The notes: generated by a model not told the origin, from the sequence alone. A stretch of 64,000 bases of DNA from Elymus sibiricus (GCA_039707655.1 CM077664.1:27950781-28014780), one strand, 5' to 3'. Shown: positions 1-11,292, numbered from the stretch's first letter. A program made the numbers and translations.

Positions 1-355
1 AGAATGAATGTCAACAATGATAAAGATATGCCAGACAATGTTAGTCATGATGATGGATCAGACCAGAATAAAAGTATCCATTGAACAGAGGAGTGGTTCC
101 TTCCTCCTCGACAGTGACACATGTGGCAATGTATTCTTCTAAGTCCAAACAGACGAGAAAGGCATCGTCAGCCGTGCTTATCTCTCTGGTTCCTACTCGA
201 GGGACTTTGTCACCTCGCTCCATGCCACTTGGTAGGTTTTGGGCGATAGTGGAGGAAGATGAGAGCACCGTCCCTGCCGAGGCACAACTGGGCTCCTATT
301 CTTCTCCTCCACCAATCTTTGCGGCAAATGTTAAGGTGGTGCAGGTTCTCACCCC
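1..355 (+). pseudogene. LINE ORF1-like remnant, first part
   Basis: An open + frame runs from about 81 to the CACTA insertion at 356. Its composition (Ser/Thr/Pro rich, a PPPIFAAN stretch) resembles the first ORF of Triticeae LINEs. Subtracting the inserted element and its 3-bp duplication (1372 bp) puts this frame in phase with DNA just after 1727, where a TAG at 1744-1746 soon ends it. The assignment rests mainly on position: ORF1-like sequence continues to about 2700 and is followed by LINE reverse transcriptase on the same strand. No catalytic motif is visible, so it could be another repeat. Confidence 0.35.
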
Positions 356-1724
356 CACTACTAGGAAAAGGGCTGCTAGTGGCGCACCTGTTTTCGCTAC
401 TAATGGCGCACTACAGGTGCGCCACTAGCACCACGCCATTAGAATTTGTTACTAATGGCGCACCACTGGTGCGCCATTAGTATCTGGTATACTAATGGCG
501 CACCATGCAGTGCGCCATTAGTATAGCCCACGGTGCGCCATAAGTATGCCTCCCAGGGAAAAAAAAATTCAAATTTTTTTTTCAAATTTTTTTTTTCAAA
601 TTTTTTTTTCAATTTTGGCGGGAAATTATTTTTTTCGTTTTTTTCTTAATCTCGGGTCACTATGGCTTAATTTTGGGTCAATATGCTTAATCTCAAGTCA
701 AATCGCACTCCGTGGTCAAACTTCCCGGAAGGTCACCCATCCTACACTACTCCAGCCCAAGCACCAGCTCACTTAGCAGGCACTTGTTGTTATATCTATC
801 ATATCAATCCTATTAAACCTTGTTGATGTCTAGGACTTTGTTCATGTTCATGAGTGTGATGAAATTTTGAAAAAATATTTCAAACTTCCCGGTCATATGA
901 CGTATGATATTTTGAACATTTTTTTCAAATTTTTATTTTTTATTTTTTTTGCCTCAAGATCTTAAAAGCATCATAACTTTTTTTCTGTTGGGTTTTTGGG
1001 GATTCTGAAAATCTTAAAAGCATCATAACTTGTTGAATTCGGATGTAACTTTTTGAGTAGATGCTTTTTCATATAAAAAACTTTTTCATCGGAGTTCGTA
1101 TGCAAAAGTTATGCCCATTTTACAAATTCTCAAGAGATTTTGCAAAAAAAGTCGAAATTCATGTTTGTAAATTTTGCTAACAACTAGACCACAAATCATA
1201 TGGGAATCTTATTTTTTTTTTATTTTTTTGACATTTCTATCATTTTCTTTTATTTTTTTAAAAACTGAAAAGGCGGTTCACGGGGGGGGGGGGGGTGTTT
1301 GCATTTGGTGAAAACTAGTTAAAACTGAAAATATCTAGCTGGTCCCAGGTTACTAATGGCGCACCACCCATATATGCGCCATTAGTAACCCTGGTTACTA
1401 ATGGCGCACCAGCTTGAGGTGCGCCATTAGTAGTTTTGCAAAAAAAAAAAAAAAAATAGTAGTGGCGCACTGTGTTGGAGGTGCGCCATTACTAGTTAAA
1501 CTAGTAATGGCGCACTCTTCCCTGGTGCGCCATTAGTATTTTTGGAAAAATGAAAAAAAAAACATTTGTCACTAATGGCGCACCGTGGGTCTGGTGCGCC
1601 ATTAGTGTCTACCACACTAATGGCGCACCAACTCATGGTGCGCCATTACTATATAGTAGTGGCGCACCACATGTCTGGTGCGCCATTAGTAGCCATATCA
1701 TCTATAGCCCTTTTCCTAGTAGTG
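356..1724. mobile_element. Non-autonomous CACTA element, 1369 bp, TSD CCC
   Basis: The left end reads CACTACTAGGAAAAGGGCT at 356. The right end at 1706-1724 is its reverse complement, giving a terminal inverted repeat of about 19 bp. The 3-bp target duplication CCC is at 353-355 and 1725-1727. Both subterminal regions (about 370-545 and 1350-1695) carry many direct and inverted copies of a TAATGGCGCACC-type motif, often paired as short hairpins, which is typical of CACTA transposase-binding arrays. The core is AT-rich with a 14-G run at 1282-1295 and no transposase gene, so it would depend on proteins from elsewhere. Its subterminal motif differs from that of the large CACTA at 11291-21922. 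Confidence 0.93.
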
Positions 1725-2700
1725 CCCGTCGCGTAAAGTTGTATAGATGTCAACAACATGTCCAGCGGAGAAGGGAGTCTCCATGTCCATTGTTGCCGAG
1801 CGTGCCACCGTCGCTTGTTCCTGGGCCACTGCTTGTTGGACCAAAGGCACCCACTTCTCGGTGCACATTGCCGGTAATCCGCACCGACTCCCCGTGTACC
1901 GGACATATTGTTCGCTGGTGTCACCACCACCTGTGCCCCTGGGCCTCCGTCGCCGGTGACCGTGCTAGTCATGGCACCAATTTGCTCACCTCGGTCTTGG
2001 CACATGGTGCTGGCGCCCCATCTGAGATGTCGCTGGACCTGGTTCAGCTACCACTAGAATGATGTGCCCTTCACCGGCGCGCACCCTGTTGGGTGCTCTA
2101 CTTGGTCTGTGCCTTGTCTTCACCTCTGGACGAGCCCCGTGCCGGTGCTTGTTAATGTGGTGTTAGCGGGTTCACTGCCTTAGGTGGCAATGCAACAGCC
2201 CTCGCTTGGAATGTGCGCACCAGAGATGGCCCCTATCGGTCTCCCTTCGCACTTGGCTAGGCGGGCCAGTAGGCAGGTGGTCGCTAGTGTATCTTACCAC
2301 CTCGCTCGCTTCCGTTCGGGAGCAAGTTGCAGGAGGCAGCTAGACCTTCCCTGTCGGATGTCGAGGTCGCTACCTTTGGAGGCATCCCCGACCCTGCTTC
2401 CGTTGACAGGCTCTCGAGCACTCAGATCCATGTGCAACCAGACGCGGACGACCTCCATATGGGACGTGTGATGCGCGGCGCCAAGCTTCGGGGCATCGAA
2501 ACTACCTCATGTATGCTTTATAATAAAAAATTTCCATTCCTTTCTTTTTTTGAAAAATGAGATCGTTGAGAAAGCTTCTAGACTCGGCGTTTCTTTATGA
2601 GATACCTCGGGGTTTCGGGGCATGAGGAGGATATGTCGGTCAACGAGTTGTTGGACTCGAAAATGATAGGGCTCCAGTTATGTTACAAAAAAGGGTTGCA
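1725..2700 (+). pseudogene. LINE ORF1-like remnant, second part
   Basis: This is the host sequence resuming after the CACTA. It holds several broken + frames rich in Pro, Arg and Ser (1747-1959, 2184-2471, 2327-2560). At 2560-2690 another frame resembles the C-terminal helical part of grass LINE ORF1, with residues like GVSL and SVNELLD. Stops and frameshifts are frequent. It lies directly 5' of LINE ORF2 remains on the same strand, so I treat 1-4440 as one decayed LINE interrupted by the CACTA. Confidence 0.35.
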
Positions 2701-4440
2701 GTGACTCCCGGTGAGGATGACGATCCTCAGGGCTATCAATACCATTTATACAACACATTTGTGAGGACCTGAATCCTGAGGAGGAAGGGGTATCAGAGTC
2801 ATGCGAACGATCCTGTTGTCCTATCAATATGAAGTTGATCCTATATCTTTTTGAGCAACTCTTGAGTCTCAAAATAAACTTCCACAAAACTGAGCTTTTT
2901 TGTTCTGGCCATGCCAAAGAAGCAGATAGCCAGTATAGGCAACTATTCTCTTGTGCGGTGGGTTCTCTTCCATGTAGGTATCTTAGGATACTCATTCATC
3001 ATCCCAAACATACTAATATAGAAAAAATCATCGAAGACCGGTTCGAAAAAGAAGCTGAGCAGTTGGAAGGGCAAACTCATGTCCTACGGCAGATGGTTAA
3101 CGCTTATCAACATTGTTATGAGAAGCATGCCTATGTTCATGCTATTTTTCTTTGAAATACCAAAATGGGTGTTGAAAAGGTTAGATTTCTATCGCTCTAG
3201 GTTCTTCTGATAAGGTGACGAGCAGAAACTGAAGTAGACTTGCTAAGTGGGACATTATGTGTAGGCCTAAGGATCAAGGTGGCTTGGGCATTGAGAACCT
3301 TAGAAGTAAAAATAGGTGATTGCTCAACAAATGGCTGTACACGCTGCTTACTGAGAAATGTGTTTGGTAAGAGTCGTTGCACAACAAATATCTTCATTCC
3401 AAAACGTTGTCTCAGATGGTGGTAAGGCCGAATGACTCACCATTTTGGAAGGGTTTTATAAAGGTCAAGTCTTCGTTCTTTAATAGAGGTTCTTTCTTGG
3501 TTGGTGATGACCAATCGGCGAGCTTTTGGGAGGATATATTGCTGGGGGATACTCTATTAGCTCTCCAATGCTCGAGTTTGTATAATATTGTGCAAAGGAA
3601 AGATGCCTCTGTGGCATCCATCCATGGGACGAGCCCTTTAAATATTCAATTCGGTAGGGCTTTGATAGGTGATAAATGGACAGTGTATCTCCATTTAGTG
3701 TGTAGGTTGATGCCGGTCATTCTAACATAAGTGCTAGATGTATTTCACTGCAGGTTGAATACTAATGGGGTTTTCACAGTTAAGTCCATGTATGGGGATA
3801 TCATAAACACATGTATTTCATAGGAAATCCTATTTGGAGATCAAAGTGCCGATAAAAATCAAGATTTTCATGTGGTTTATGCATTGTGGGGGGATTTTTT
3901 TTTTATCAGGAGGAAATAATTCAACATCTTTCCCTTTCCTGCCCGTTTGACTCTTTTATTTGGTGTACGATTCATGTAGCCTACAATTTACCATCTTCGA
4001 ATAGTATAACAAATTTGTTTAGAAACTGGTTGGTTGGGCACCCCAAATTTAAGGGGCACAACCGGGTGGGAGTATGTGCCTTATGATGGTCAATTTGGAA
4101 ATTTTCTGAACGATTCTGTGTTTAACGGAACAACCCTTCCAAAATAAATTGCAGGTTATTTTTAGGATTTCAGTGTGGATCGTATGTGCTCGTGTGGATG
4201 CTCAGAGCATATGATCTTTGGGTGCTGCCGTTAGCACATAATTTATTCAATCGATTTGGCTAGCGCGTTAGTAATAGGTTGCATGTATGAGTCATGTAAT
4301 CTTTTTATTGGCAGATTATGGTCTTGATTTTTTTGCTTTGTTTGTTCCGGATGATTGATACTTAGGTTAGTAGAGATAGTTGTGCGCATCACAATGATGT
4401 AGAGGCCGTGATTAACCTTCTCTTAAAAAATACAAAAGAA
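2701..4440 (+). pseudogene. LINE ORF2 remnant: end of reverse transcriptase and zf-RVT region, with 3' tail
   Basis: A + strand non-LTR reverse transcriptase in pieces. The RT C-terminal part is at 2829-3155 (motifs FEQLLSLKINFHKTELF, then GSLPCRYLRI). The region between RT and zf-RVT is at 3377-3730 (NKYLHSKTLSQ, NDSPFWKGF, SLYNIVQRKDA). The zf-RVT/RNase H-like tail is at 3886-4086 (EEIIQHLSLSCPF, NWLVGHPK, VGVCAL). Frames change several times and the YADD active site is absent. The 3' end is recognisable: a GATGTAGAGGCCGTG stretch then A-rich sequence at 4425-4445. The copy at 46640-47655 shares this 3' region and is better preserved. Confidence 0.85.
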
Positions 4441-5350
4441 AAAAGGATGGAGCAAGAGCCCAAATCGTACCGCACCTTGCAATCGTAGATCATCCACCGC
4501 TGGTCAGGTCCTTGGTCATTAGGCCCCGCTTCGCTTCTCGCTGTTCGCCAAGCGCCGCGCCTTCTGCTTGCTGCTGCTGCTCTGCTTCTCCTCTTCTTCC
4601 ACTGCTTAGCGACGATGGTAGCGATGTACTCGTGATGAGGAAATGTTATTATGGCTGGAGTACAGACCGACGAAGGGGAGGCGCCAGACTAGTAGTTGGA
4701 GTGGCGCGCGTGATATTCCTTTGACTGTGCCAACTGTGCCTCCTGAATCCTGATATTGATTTGTGTGGATGGAAAATGAAGTCTTATCAACATGTACAAC
4801 ATTTCCCGGTCAAAAAATAAAGCATGTACACCATATTCCAACATTAAGCCTGAAACCTTATCACTTCAGCTCACTTATTGGCAAGACGGAAAATGATGCC
4901 TGTGCTAATTTCCAAAGAACAGTACGCAAGTAGCAGGACCAAACTTAGCTATCATTTGAATAGTTCAACATTTGATTAATTGGATGGAAAGTGAACCTTA
5001 GTCGCGGTGTGGTGCTGAATCACCCAGAGATCGAAATTGTTTGATGGCGACGAAAATGGCTCTCTTACAAGTTCATCATCTGCTGCTGAATCTACTGGAG
5101 TTTGGATATATCCTCTGGTATACAGTTGGTGCTCGAGATGCCACGCCAGCATATTTTTGTATTGCGACTGTATTCATACTCGTAGTATTTGAATTTCAGT
5201 CGTTTATAAGTTGACCAAGCTGTGTGCCAGCCTGAGGTCGTAAATTTTTTTTTGTTCTTTCGATAACCGGCGCGACCAAGGTTTTAGTCTCCGGCTTCTT
5301 TTAGTGTGAATTTATGGCGATGCCGCCACATGTTCTTACGTCGATACAGT
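4441..5350. other. Unassigned sequence between LINE tail and Mutator-like element
   Basis: I found no convincing gene, RNA or repeat structure. A Ser/Cys-rich frame at 4512-4724 is short and shows no family motif. The AT-rich stretch from about 5040 looks like untranslated or intergenic DNA. The segment next to the element (5231-5350) has its continuation after 7928. Confidence 0.5.
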
Positions 5351-5359
5351 CCCAGGTTA
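5351..5359. repeat. Left 9-bp target-site duplication of the MULE
   Basis: CCCAGGTTA lies immediately left of the inverted repeat and recurs exactly at 7920-7928. A perfect 9-bp duplication is diagnostic of Mutator-type insertion. Confidence 0.9.
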
Positions 5360-5680
5360 GAATTTTTTTTAAATATTCTTTTTTTTGGAACAAATTCAAA
5401 AAATGTACGCCCTAATTTGAAAAAAATCCGAACTATGACCCCATCGGCCTCCCTTAGGCCGAAGAGGACCTTTTCGGTCGTACGTAGACCGAAGAGCGGT
5501 CTTCGGCTTCATATAGGCCGAAAAGTGGCCGGTCTGGGCCGAAGAGCACTCTTCGGTTTACTCCAGGCCGAAGAGTGCTCTGGGACCCACCTCTTCGCGT
5601 TAACTGGGGACCCAAGATGCATGGCACATCTCTTTGGTTTCCACAAGGCCGAAGAGTCCTCTTCGGTTTCCTTTAGGCCG
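5360..5680 (+). repeat. MULE left terminal inverted repeat
   Basis: It pairs with the reverse complement of about 7605-7919. Shared landmarks in order are an A/T-rich tip, GGAACAAATTC, a CCCTAATT block, AACTATGACCCC and an array of CTTCGG/CCGAAG motifs. The inner boundary is approximate because the motif array makes alignment ambiguous. Confidence 0.85.
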
Positions 5681-5689
5681 AAGAGTCCT

Positions 5690-6636
5690 TTTTTTCCAAT
5701 TTGTTTCTCTCTCCAGTACATTTTTTCCCGCCTTAACCATTTAGCGTTCCCAGGACAATCAGTTTCAACACATTTCACGGTATAGTTTGTTGGACTTGAT
5801 ATGTGTGTGCGGAAAACCCTCTGCGTAGACATAGCCCACTTTATCACCGCATATTTCAATTTTTTCTTTGTATCATACATTGTCCCTATTTGGACTTGGT
5901 TCAGATGATACTGCCATGGAGTCTCATGGCCATCGTTGACCGTAAGGCCGGTCGAAGTGTCCTGGCCCCATGAAAAAGGAAACGGCACCTCCACTTCCTC
6001 CTCAGAATTGTCAGAATCCAGATCCTCCGCCAATCCATCCTCGTCCTCCTCTTCCATCACCCTCTGCATTTCCTCCCATTCCTCATCCCCATCAGCAAAA
6101 CCACTACCAGCAAATACTATCGACTGACTACTCTGACCTGCTTCATGACCACCTAAATTGTGTGACACGTAATCTGACTCTTCCTCGGGATGGCTAACAT
6201 TCACTGGCTGTGACCCTGATAGATCAATCTCGTTAGCCGGTTGACTGCCCTGGCCGGGTTCATACCCCCCGCCGATTTCTACGGTATTCTCCTCCTTCGC
6301 CACAGGTTGCACTAGGACTTATGAGTGGATCCTTCATTCTCTGCAACGCCTTAACAAGGCCAACCACTTCTGGCTCCTATCTATCAGTGTCAACTCCCAC
6401 AATGCATTTTTACAGGATTTGGTCCACAATGCATGAATATTGACGGAACACACATCAGGATCCAGCCCAAAACTTGTTGTAAACCAGTACCTCAACTGCC
6501 TAATGTCGACTCTTTCTAGGTCTGGAAGTGTCAACTGGCAACATTTATACTCATTGAGATCAACCCCCAACTCATTATATTGGACATTACCAGGGCCATA
6601 GTAAACAGATAAATTCACCGATTCAGACATTTTCAC
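5690..6636 (-). pseudogene. Truncated MULE transposase (mudrA-like), N-terminal part only
   Basis: Two adjacent frames on -. 6636-6334 begins MKMSESVNLSVYYGPGNVQ, the kind of N-terminus seen in grass MULE transposases, and ends at a stop at 6334-6336. 6312-5509 has an acidic region (EEEDEDGLAEDLDSDNSEEE) and then a MuDR-type DNA-binding segment (MYDTKKKLKYAVIKWA, with a CVETDCPGNAKW Cys block). After about 5700 the reading frame runs into the terminal inverted repeat and encodes only translated repeat. The DDE transposase core, SWIM finger and zinc knuckle expected downstream are absent, so the protein could not cut DNA. Confidence 0.85.
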
Positions 6637-7604
6637 CTGCCAGACAAATCCATATTGCCATCAATCTCAACGAACCAATAATCCGTCCTGACACCGGTAA
6701 TTTTTTGGTCACATGAATGTAACAAAACATAACAAAACTAAAAACTCCCAACATCTACCCACACCGGTAGTTTTTCTGTCACATGAATGAAACATAACAC
6801 TGGTAATTTATCTGTCACATGAATGTAACAAATAATCCGTCCTAACAACAGTAATTTTTCTACCACCACCGCACTGCTACATATATGTACACAAAACTAA
6901 AAACTAAAACTATCCAATAATCTATATACTCGACGCTCCATTTTATCACATCTACTACATACGACACTCTACTACATACGACGCACTTAATATAACAACT
7001 GACTAAAATATACAATAATCTAACCAAAACTATTAACCGGTGACACACAGCATACTAAAAATTTATGCACTAACTAGGGACGCATATTAATCAAACCATA
7101 ACTACTAACAAAATAGACTAAACCATAATTCACGGATACAAACAAAGAGTTAATGTTATACCCTTGATGCGTGCGTTGCCGGCTTCGATCCGCTGTCTCC
7201 CCCCTACGGAGCTCCTCCTCCTCGCAAATGGAGCTTGCACCGACGACCTCCGTGCAACCACCACCTTCTCCCCGTAGCACGCAGCCGAGCTCCTCCTCAT
7301 CCCCACAAGCTCCTCCTCCTCCTCCTCCCCACGAACTCCACCCCTACTGAGCTGCTCCTCCTCCACCAGAGCTCCCCCCAACCGGCCTCCACCTATCCTC
7401 CATCCTCCCCCATGCCTCCACTCACGCACACACTCTACCCCATGGATCGATCGAAGGCTAGGCCGTAGGGAATACCTCTACTCTAGTGGATTTGGTAGGT
7501 GGGGAAGTTTAGAGGGCGAAAATGCGCTGGATCGAGTGCAAATGGTGAAGAATAGAGAGACACGAAGAAAGAGGGGTCGGGCGGGAAAAGACGGCCGCGC
7601 TAGC

Positions 7605-7919
7605 CTTATCCCTACCTCTTCGGCCTTCCGTTGGCCGAAGACTGCTCTTCGGTCTCCTGTTGGCCGAAGACTGGCTCTTCGGTCGCGGGCTGGCCGAAAT
7701 TAATCTTTTCGGCCTACGGGCCACCGACAGCCACTCTTCGGCCCATATTTGCCTCTCTTCGGTCGAAGGTAAACCGAAAAGCCCTCTTCGGCCTACGTAA
7801 GACCGAAAAGGTCCTCTTCAGCCTAAGGGAGGCCGACGGGGTCATAGTTCTAATTTTTTCGAATTAGGGCATATATTTTCTGAATTTGTTCCAAAAATAA
7901 TAATATTTAAAAAAAAATC
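7605..7919 (-). repeat. MULE right terminal inverted repeat
   Basis: Inverse partner of the left repeat. Reading inward from 7919 on - gives the T-rich tip, GGAACAAATTC, CCCTAATTC, AACTATGACCCC and the CTTCGG motif array. It is followed outward by the second CCCAGGTTA copy at 7920-7928. Confidence 0.85.
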
Positions 7920-7928
7920 CCCAGGTTA

Positions 7929-8183
7929 AGCACGCTGGGAGGTCGGTAAGGACGACTCAGCCCCAGGTCTGGACCAAATAGAAGGAATGCTACGATGCAG
8001 CCTCCGGACTGACAACGGGGAGGTCCGCTGTACGCGATGCAGCCCCCGAGTCTGGCAGCAGAGGGGTACGTTTGGTTTCAACTTCTATGTCTATCCCGGG
8101 GTGTTCATTTATACTTTTTTAGCAGTCAGGATAAAAAAGATCATAGTGCTTATGTGAACGAGACATAACTTCTTCTTCAACAA
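7929..8183 (-). mobile_element. Ty3/gypsy 3' non-coding region (host of the MULE)
   Basis: The sequence continues downstream of the integrase frame on -. It contains the GC-rich gaggctgcatcg / cccgagtctgg type of sequence common near the 3' end of Triticeae gypsy elements. I could not define an LTR start. The 5231-5350 segment left of the MULE should be its continuation. Confidence 0.4.
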
Positions 8184-9330
8184 TTATTCTAATCGAGCTA
8201 AACATGTATGTAAGAAAGGACAGAACCGAAAAGGAAATGACTTATGCATAAAAAAGACGTAGCTGGGCAGCGTTCCACGTACGCGGCGTAACCCGGCCTG
8301 TCTTGTGATTGCGAAGTCGGTAGGCCCCGTCGCTGAGCGCCTCGTGGATGATGTACGGCCCTTCCCATGAGAGGAAAGCTTTTTCTTCCGCGGCTTCTTC
8401 TTGAGGCGGAGGACGAGGTCACCAATGTTGAATTCACAGGGGCGGGGGCGGACGCGCCGGCCTAGATATTGGCGTAGCTTTTGCTGGTAAACAGCCGTGC
8501 GTTCAAGGGCAATCAGTCTGGCCTCCTTTTTGGCATCAACGTCGTCCTTCCTTGACTCTTCAGCAGCCTCCTCATCGTAATCGCAGATGCGAGGGGAATC
8601 GTACTCGATGTCGGAGGGGAGCACTGCCTCGGCCGCGTATACCATAAAGAATGGCGTGTACCCAATGGATCTGTTCGGGGTTGTACGCAGACTCCAGAGG
8701 ATGGATGGGAGCTCCTCCACCCATTTGGCAGCTGCCTGCTTTAGTGGGGTGATGAGGTGGGGCTTGAGGTCTTGCATGATGAGCCCGTTGACTCGCTCTA
8801 ACTGGCCGTTATACTTCGGATGAGAGACGGAAGCGTAGTCGATTGTTATCCTGCGATTGTGGCAGAACTCTTTGAATGCTGCGGCGCTGAAGTTGGAGCC
8901 GTTGTCGGTAATGATGTTGTGGGGTACGCCAAAGCGGTGGATGATGCTGGAGATAAATTTGACTGTTGTGTCGGCCTCAAAGCGGTAGCTGGAATGTTGG
9001 TCTTTTGTGCGAACCGCTGGCAGCCGGAGCACCTTCACACGATGTCTTCGGTGTCCCGCGAGGCGTGGGGCCAATAGAACCGGTGGCGAAAGGCCTTGCC
9101 TACCAGCGTTCTTGGGGCCGCGTGATGCTAGCAAGCCCCCACATGGATCTCCTGCAACAGCCGACGGCCCTCCTCCCCCGATACGCATCGCCGGAAGATT
9201 CCAGTAAGAGTGCGCTTATGGAGCTCCCCCTGGATCACCGTGTAAGACTTGGACCGGCAAACTATACGTCGGGCTTCATTTTTGTCCTTCGGGAGTTCCC
9301 TATTGACAAGGTAGGCGAGCAGCGGCTGGG
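8184..9330 (-). pseudogene. Ty3/gypsy integrase remnant
   Basis: The frame 9188-8184 encodes the second half of a gypsy integrase core (FGVPHNIITDNGSNF, HPKYNGQLERVNGL, SIGYTPFFMVYAAEAVLPSD) and the following C-terminal region (FNIGDLVLRLKKK). Upstream, in other frames, are HHCC zinc-domain remains (FRRCVSGEEGR, FRHRFYWPHASRDTED, CSGCQRFA). The zinc domain joins directly to the middle of the core near 8975. The segment that should carry the first catalytic Asp (a GLDMVG-type motif) is missing. It is therefore a deleted, frameshifted integrase that is certainly inactive. Confidence 0.88.
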
Positions 9331-9997
9331 TTCATGCTGGGATAACCGCAAGGGCTTCCTCCAAGGCGACGTCTATGCCGGCGTCCCGTGTCCCTGCCGC
9401 GGTCTCCGTGGTTTCGGAAGCCGGGGTATCTTGTGGAATTTCATAGATCTTTACGGATGGCTTGCGGAGGATCTCCAGGAATGTGTCCGCAGGGACAGGT
9501 TCATGGGCCGCGCCCATCTGGGCTAGAGTATCTGCGGCTACATTATCTGTGCATTTGACGTAGTGTAGTTTGATGCCGTCGTACTTCCCTTCCAGCTGGC
9601 GGACCGCTGAGCAGTAGGCCACCATTTTTGGATCATTTGCGTCGAACGTCTTCATCACCTGTTGGACGATGTGGTCGGAGTCGCCACGATAGATGAGGAG
9701 TCGAATCCCCATAGAGGCCGCGATACGAAGGTCGTGGAGGAGGGCTTCGTATTCTACGACGTTGTTGGAGTCGGCGAAGTGTATTTGCAGGAGATAGCTC
9801 ATTTATTCGTAGCGGGGAGAGATGAGGACCACTCCAGCTCCTAGCCTGTTGACGGTCATGGAGCCGTCAAAGTACATCAACCAATATTCAAGGTCGACAT
9901 TCTGCGGTATCTGCTATGCTTCCGTCCATTCCACGATGAAATCGGCGAGCGCCTGGGACTTGATGGCTGAGCGGGGCTTGTACGTGATTTCGAATGG
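9331..9997 (-). pseudogene. Ty3/gypsy RNase H remnant
   Basis: On -, from about 9997: FEITYKPRSAIKSQALADF, then WLMYFDGSMTVNRLGAGVV, then, after a stop near 9804, SNNVVEYEALLHDLRIAASM and DNVAADTLAQMGA. These are the RNase H motifs of a plant gypsy pol, in the expected order upstream of integrase. At least two stops interrupt it. At 9998-10010 it joins abruptly to LINE reverse transcriptase. Confidence 0.88.
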
Positions 9998-11290
9998 TAA
10001 GAAGGCCACTGGCCTCACCAAATGTCTTCAGGATAGCAGAGACCGCTCGCAGCTCGTCCTTATCCAGGTTTACGAAAATTCCGGCATCATCCGCATAGAG
10101 GGAGATCCTGCAACTTGCCGTGCGTGCACGGATGGGCCTGAGAATACCCATCTGGGTGGACAACTGAAGGATCTTCTGCAGCGGATCAATGGCGAGGATG
10201 AAGAGCATGGGGGAGAGCGGGTCCCCCTGGCGCAAACCCCGGGCTTGCGAGAAGGGGGCGCCGGGGTTGCCATTGAGCAGCACCCTGGAGGAGGAGGAGC
10301 CAAGGACAGGCAGATCCAGTCCCGCCAGAGATGCCCGAAACCCAGCAGCTGCAACAGCTCAAGCAAGTATGCCCAGTTGGTGGAGTCGAAGGCTTTTGAG
10401 ATATCAAGCTTGAGGAAAATGCCCGGAATGTTTCTTTTGTGAAGATCTTTGATCAGGTTCTGAACATGCATGAAGTTGTCATGAATACACCGCTTCTGGA
10501 CAAAGGCACTTTGGCACTTGGAGACAATCGTGGCAGTAGGGGGGCGAGCCTATTGGCCAAGAGCTTGGAGAAGATCTTCGAAAGGCTATGAATCAGGCTG
10601 ATCGGACGGTAGTCCCCAACTCCCAGTGCGTTTGACTTCCTCGGAAGCAGGATCATGTTGGTGGAGTTGATGAGGGAAGCACAGTCCCCCCGAAGGGTAG
10701 CCAAGCAACGGATAGCGGCGACCATGTCATTCTTTATGATCTCCCAGCAAGACTTGAAAAAAGCCCCAATGAAGCCATCCGAGCCCGGAGCCTTAACGGA
10801 AGGAAGGGAGAAGACAACCGCTTTTATTTTTGCGTCATCAAAGGGGGCATCCAGATCAGACAGGTCGTGTGTAGGGATGTCTAGGTTCTCCCAACGAAGG
10901 CCCGACGATCTCGGGCGTTGCGTGCCAAGTTGCTCCTGGAAGTGTGAAAACAATACCCTCGCCTTGTCATCCTTTGTGATTGCCACACCTGTGGGTAAAG
11001 ACAGCGTTTGGATGAAGTTCTTTCGTCGGCGGCCATTTACCCTCGCATGAAAGAACTTAGTGTTCGCATCCCCAAGCTTGATCCCAGTAAGTCGAGAGCG
11101 TTGCCGCAACTTGATCTTTTGAAAAGAGAGGAGGCCCAAGTACGTAGTCTTCAAGTTCTGCCCCAATTTACGCTCTTCCGCAGATAAGGGTCTGATCTCC
11201 TCTGCCTGGTCCAGGTGCCAAATCACCTCCTTTGCAATGGCAATCTGAGTCTTGAGAACTCCCACACTATTGAATTGCTCGTACGCGAGC
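9998..11290 (-). pseudogene. LINE ORF2 reverse transcriptase, middle part
   Basis: On -, from 11290: the linker before RT (NSVGVLKTQIAIAKEV, RQRSRLTGIKLGDANTKFF), the RT start (SVKAPGSDGFIGAFFK, IILLPRKSNALGVGDYRPIS-type region), then DISKAFDSTNWAYLL, LRQGDPLSPMLFILAIDPL and the active site YADDAGIF near 10090. Frames shift at about 10470 and 10290. It stops just after the active-site block (LKTFGEASGLLT) with no 3' UTR or poly(A), joining gypsy sequence. The endonuclease half of the same LINE is at 21923-22605, beyond the large CACTA. Confidence 0.92.
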
Positions 11291-11292
11291 CG

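Larger units (their letters stand above)
5360..7919 (-). mobile_element. Mutator-like element (MULE), 2560 bp, long TIRs, TSD CCCAGGTTA
   Basis: Terminal inverted repeats of about 300 bp frame the element. The left one (5360 to about 5680) begins GAATTTTTTTTAAATATTC; the right one (about 7605-7919) is its imperfect inverse. Both carry many copies of a GGCCGAAGAG / CTCTTCGGTC motif spaced 25-30 bp apart. The interior encodes a truncated mudrA-type protein on the - strand. The catalytic transposase core is missing, so this copy is non-autonomous. The perfect 9-bp TSD suggests a fairly recent insertion. Stretches around 6640-7120 and 7130-7470 are the element's 5' region, with no further gene I can support. 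Confidence 0.95.

Noticed and set aside
1282..1295. 14-G run as a possible regulatory G-quadruplex
   Set aside because: A single homopolymer in a non-coding transposon core; such runs are also common assembly errors. The same holds for 15567-15579, 53623-53644 and 61874-61884.
5936..6197. Ser/Pro-rich + strand frames
   Set aside because: Shadow of the acidic part of the mudrA-like protein on the opposite strand.
7130..7468. Arg/Gly/Glu-rich and Pro/Leu-rich frames inside the MULE
   Set aside because: Low-complexity CTC/GAG sequence read on both strands; no conserved domain.
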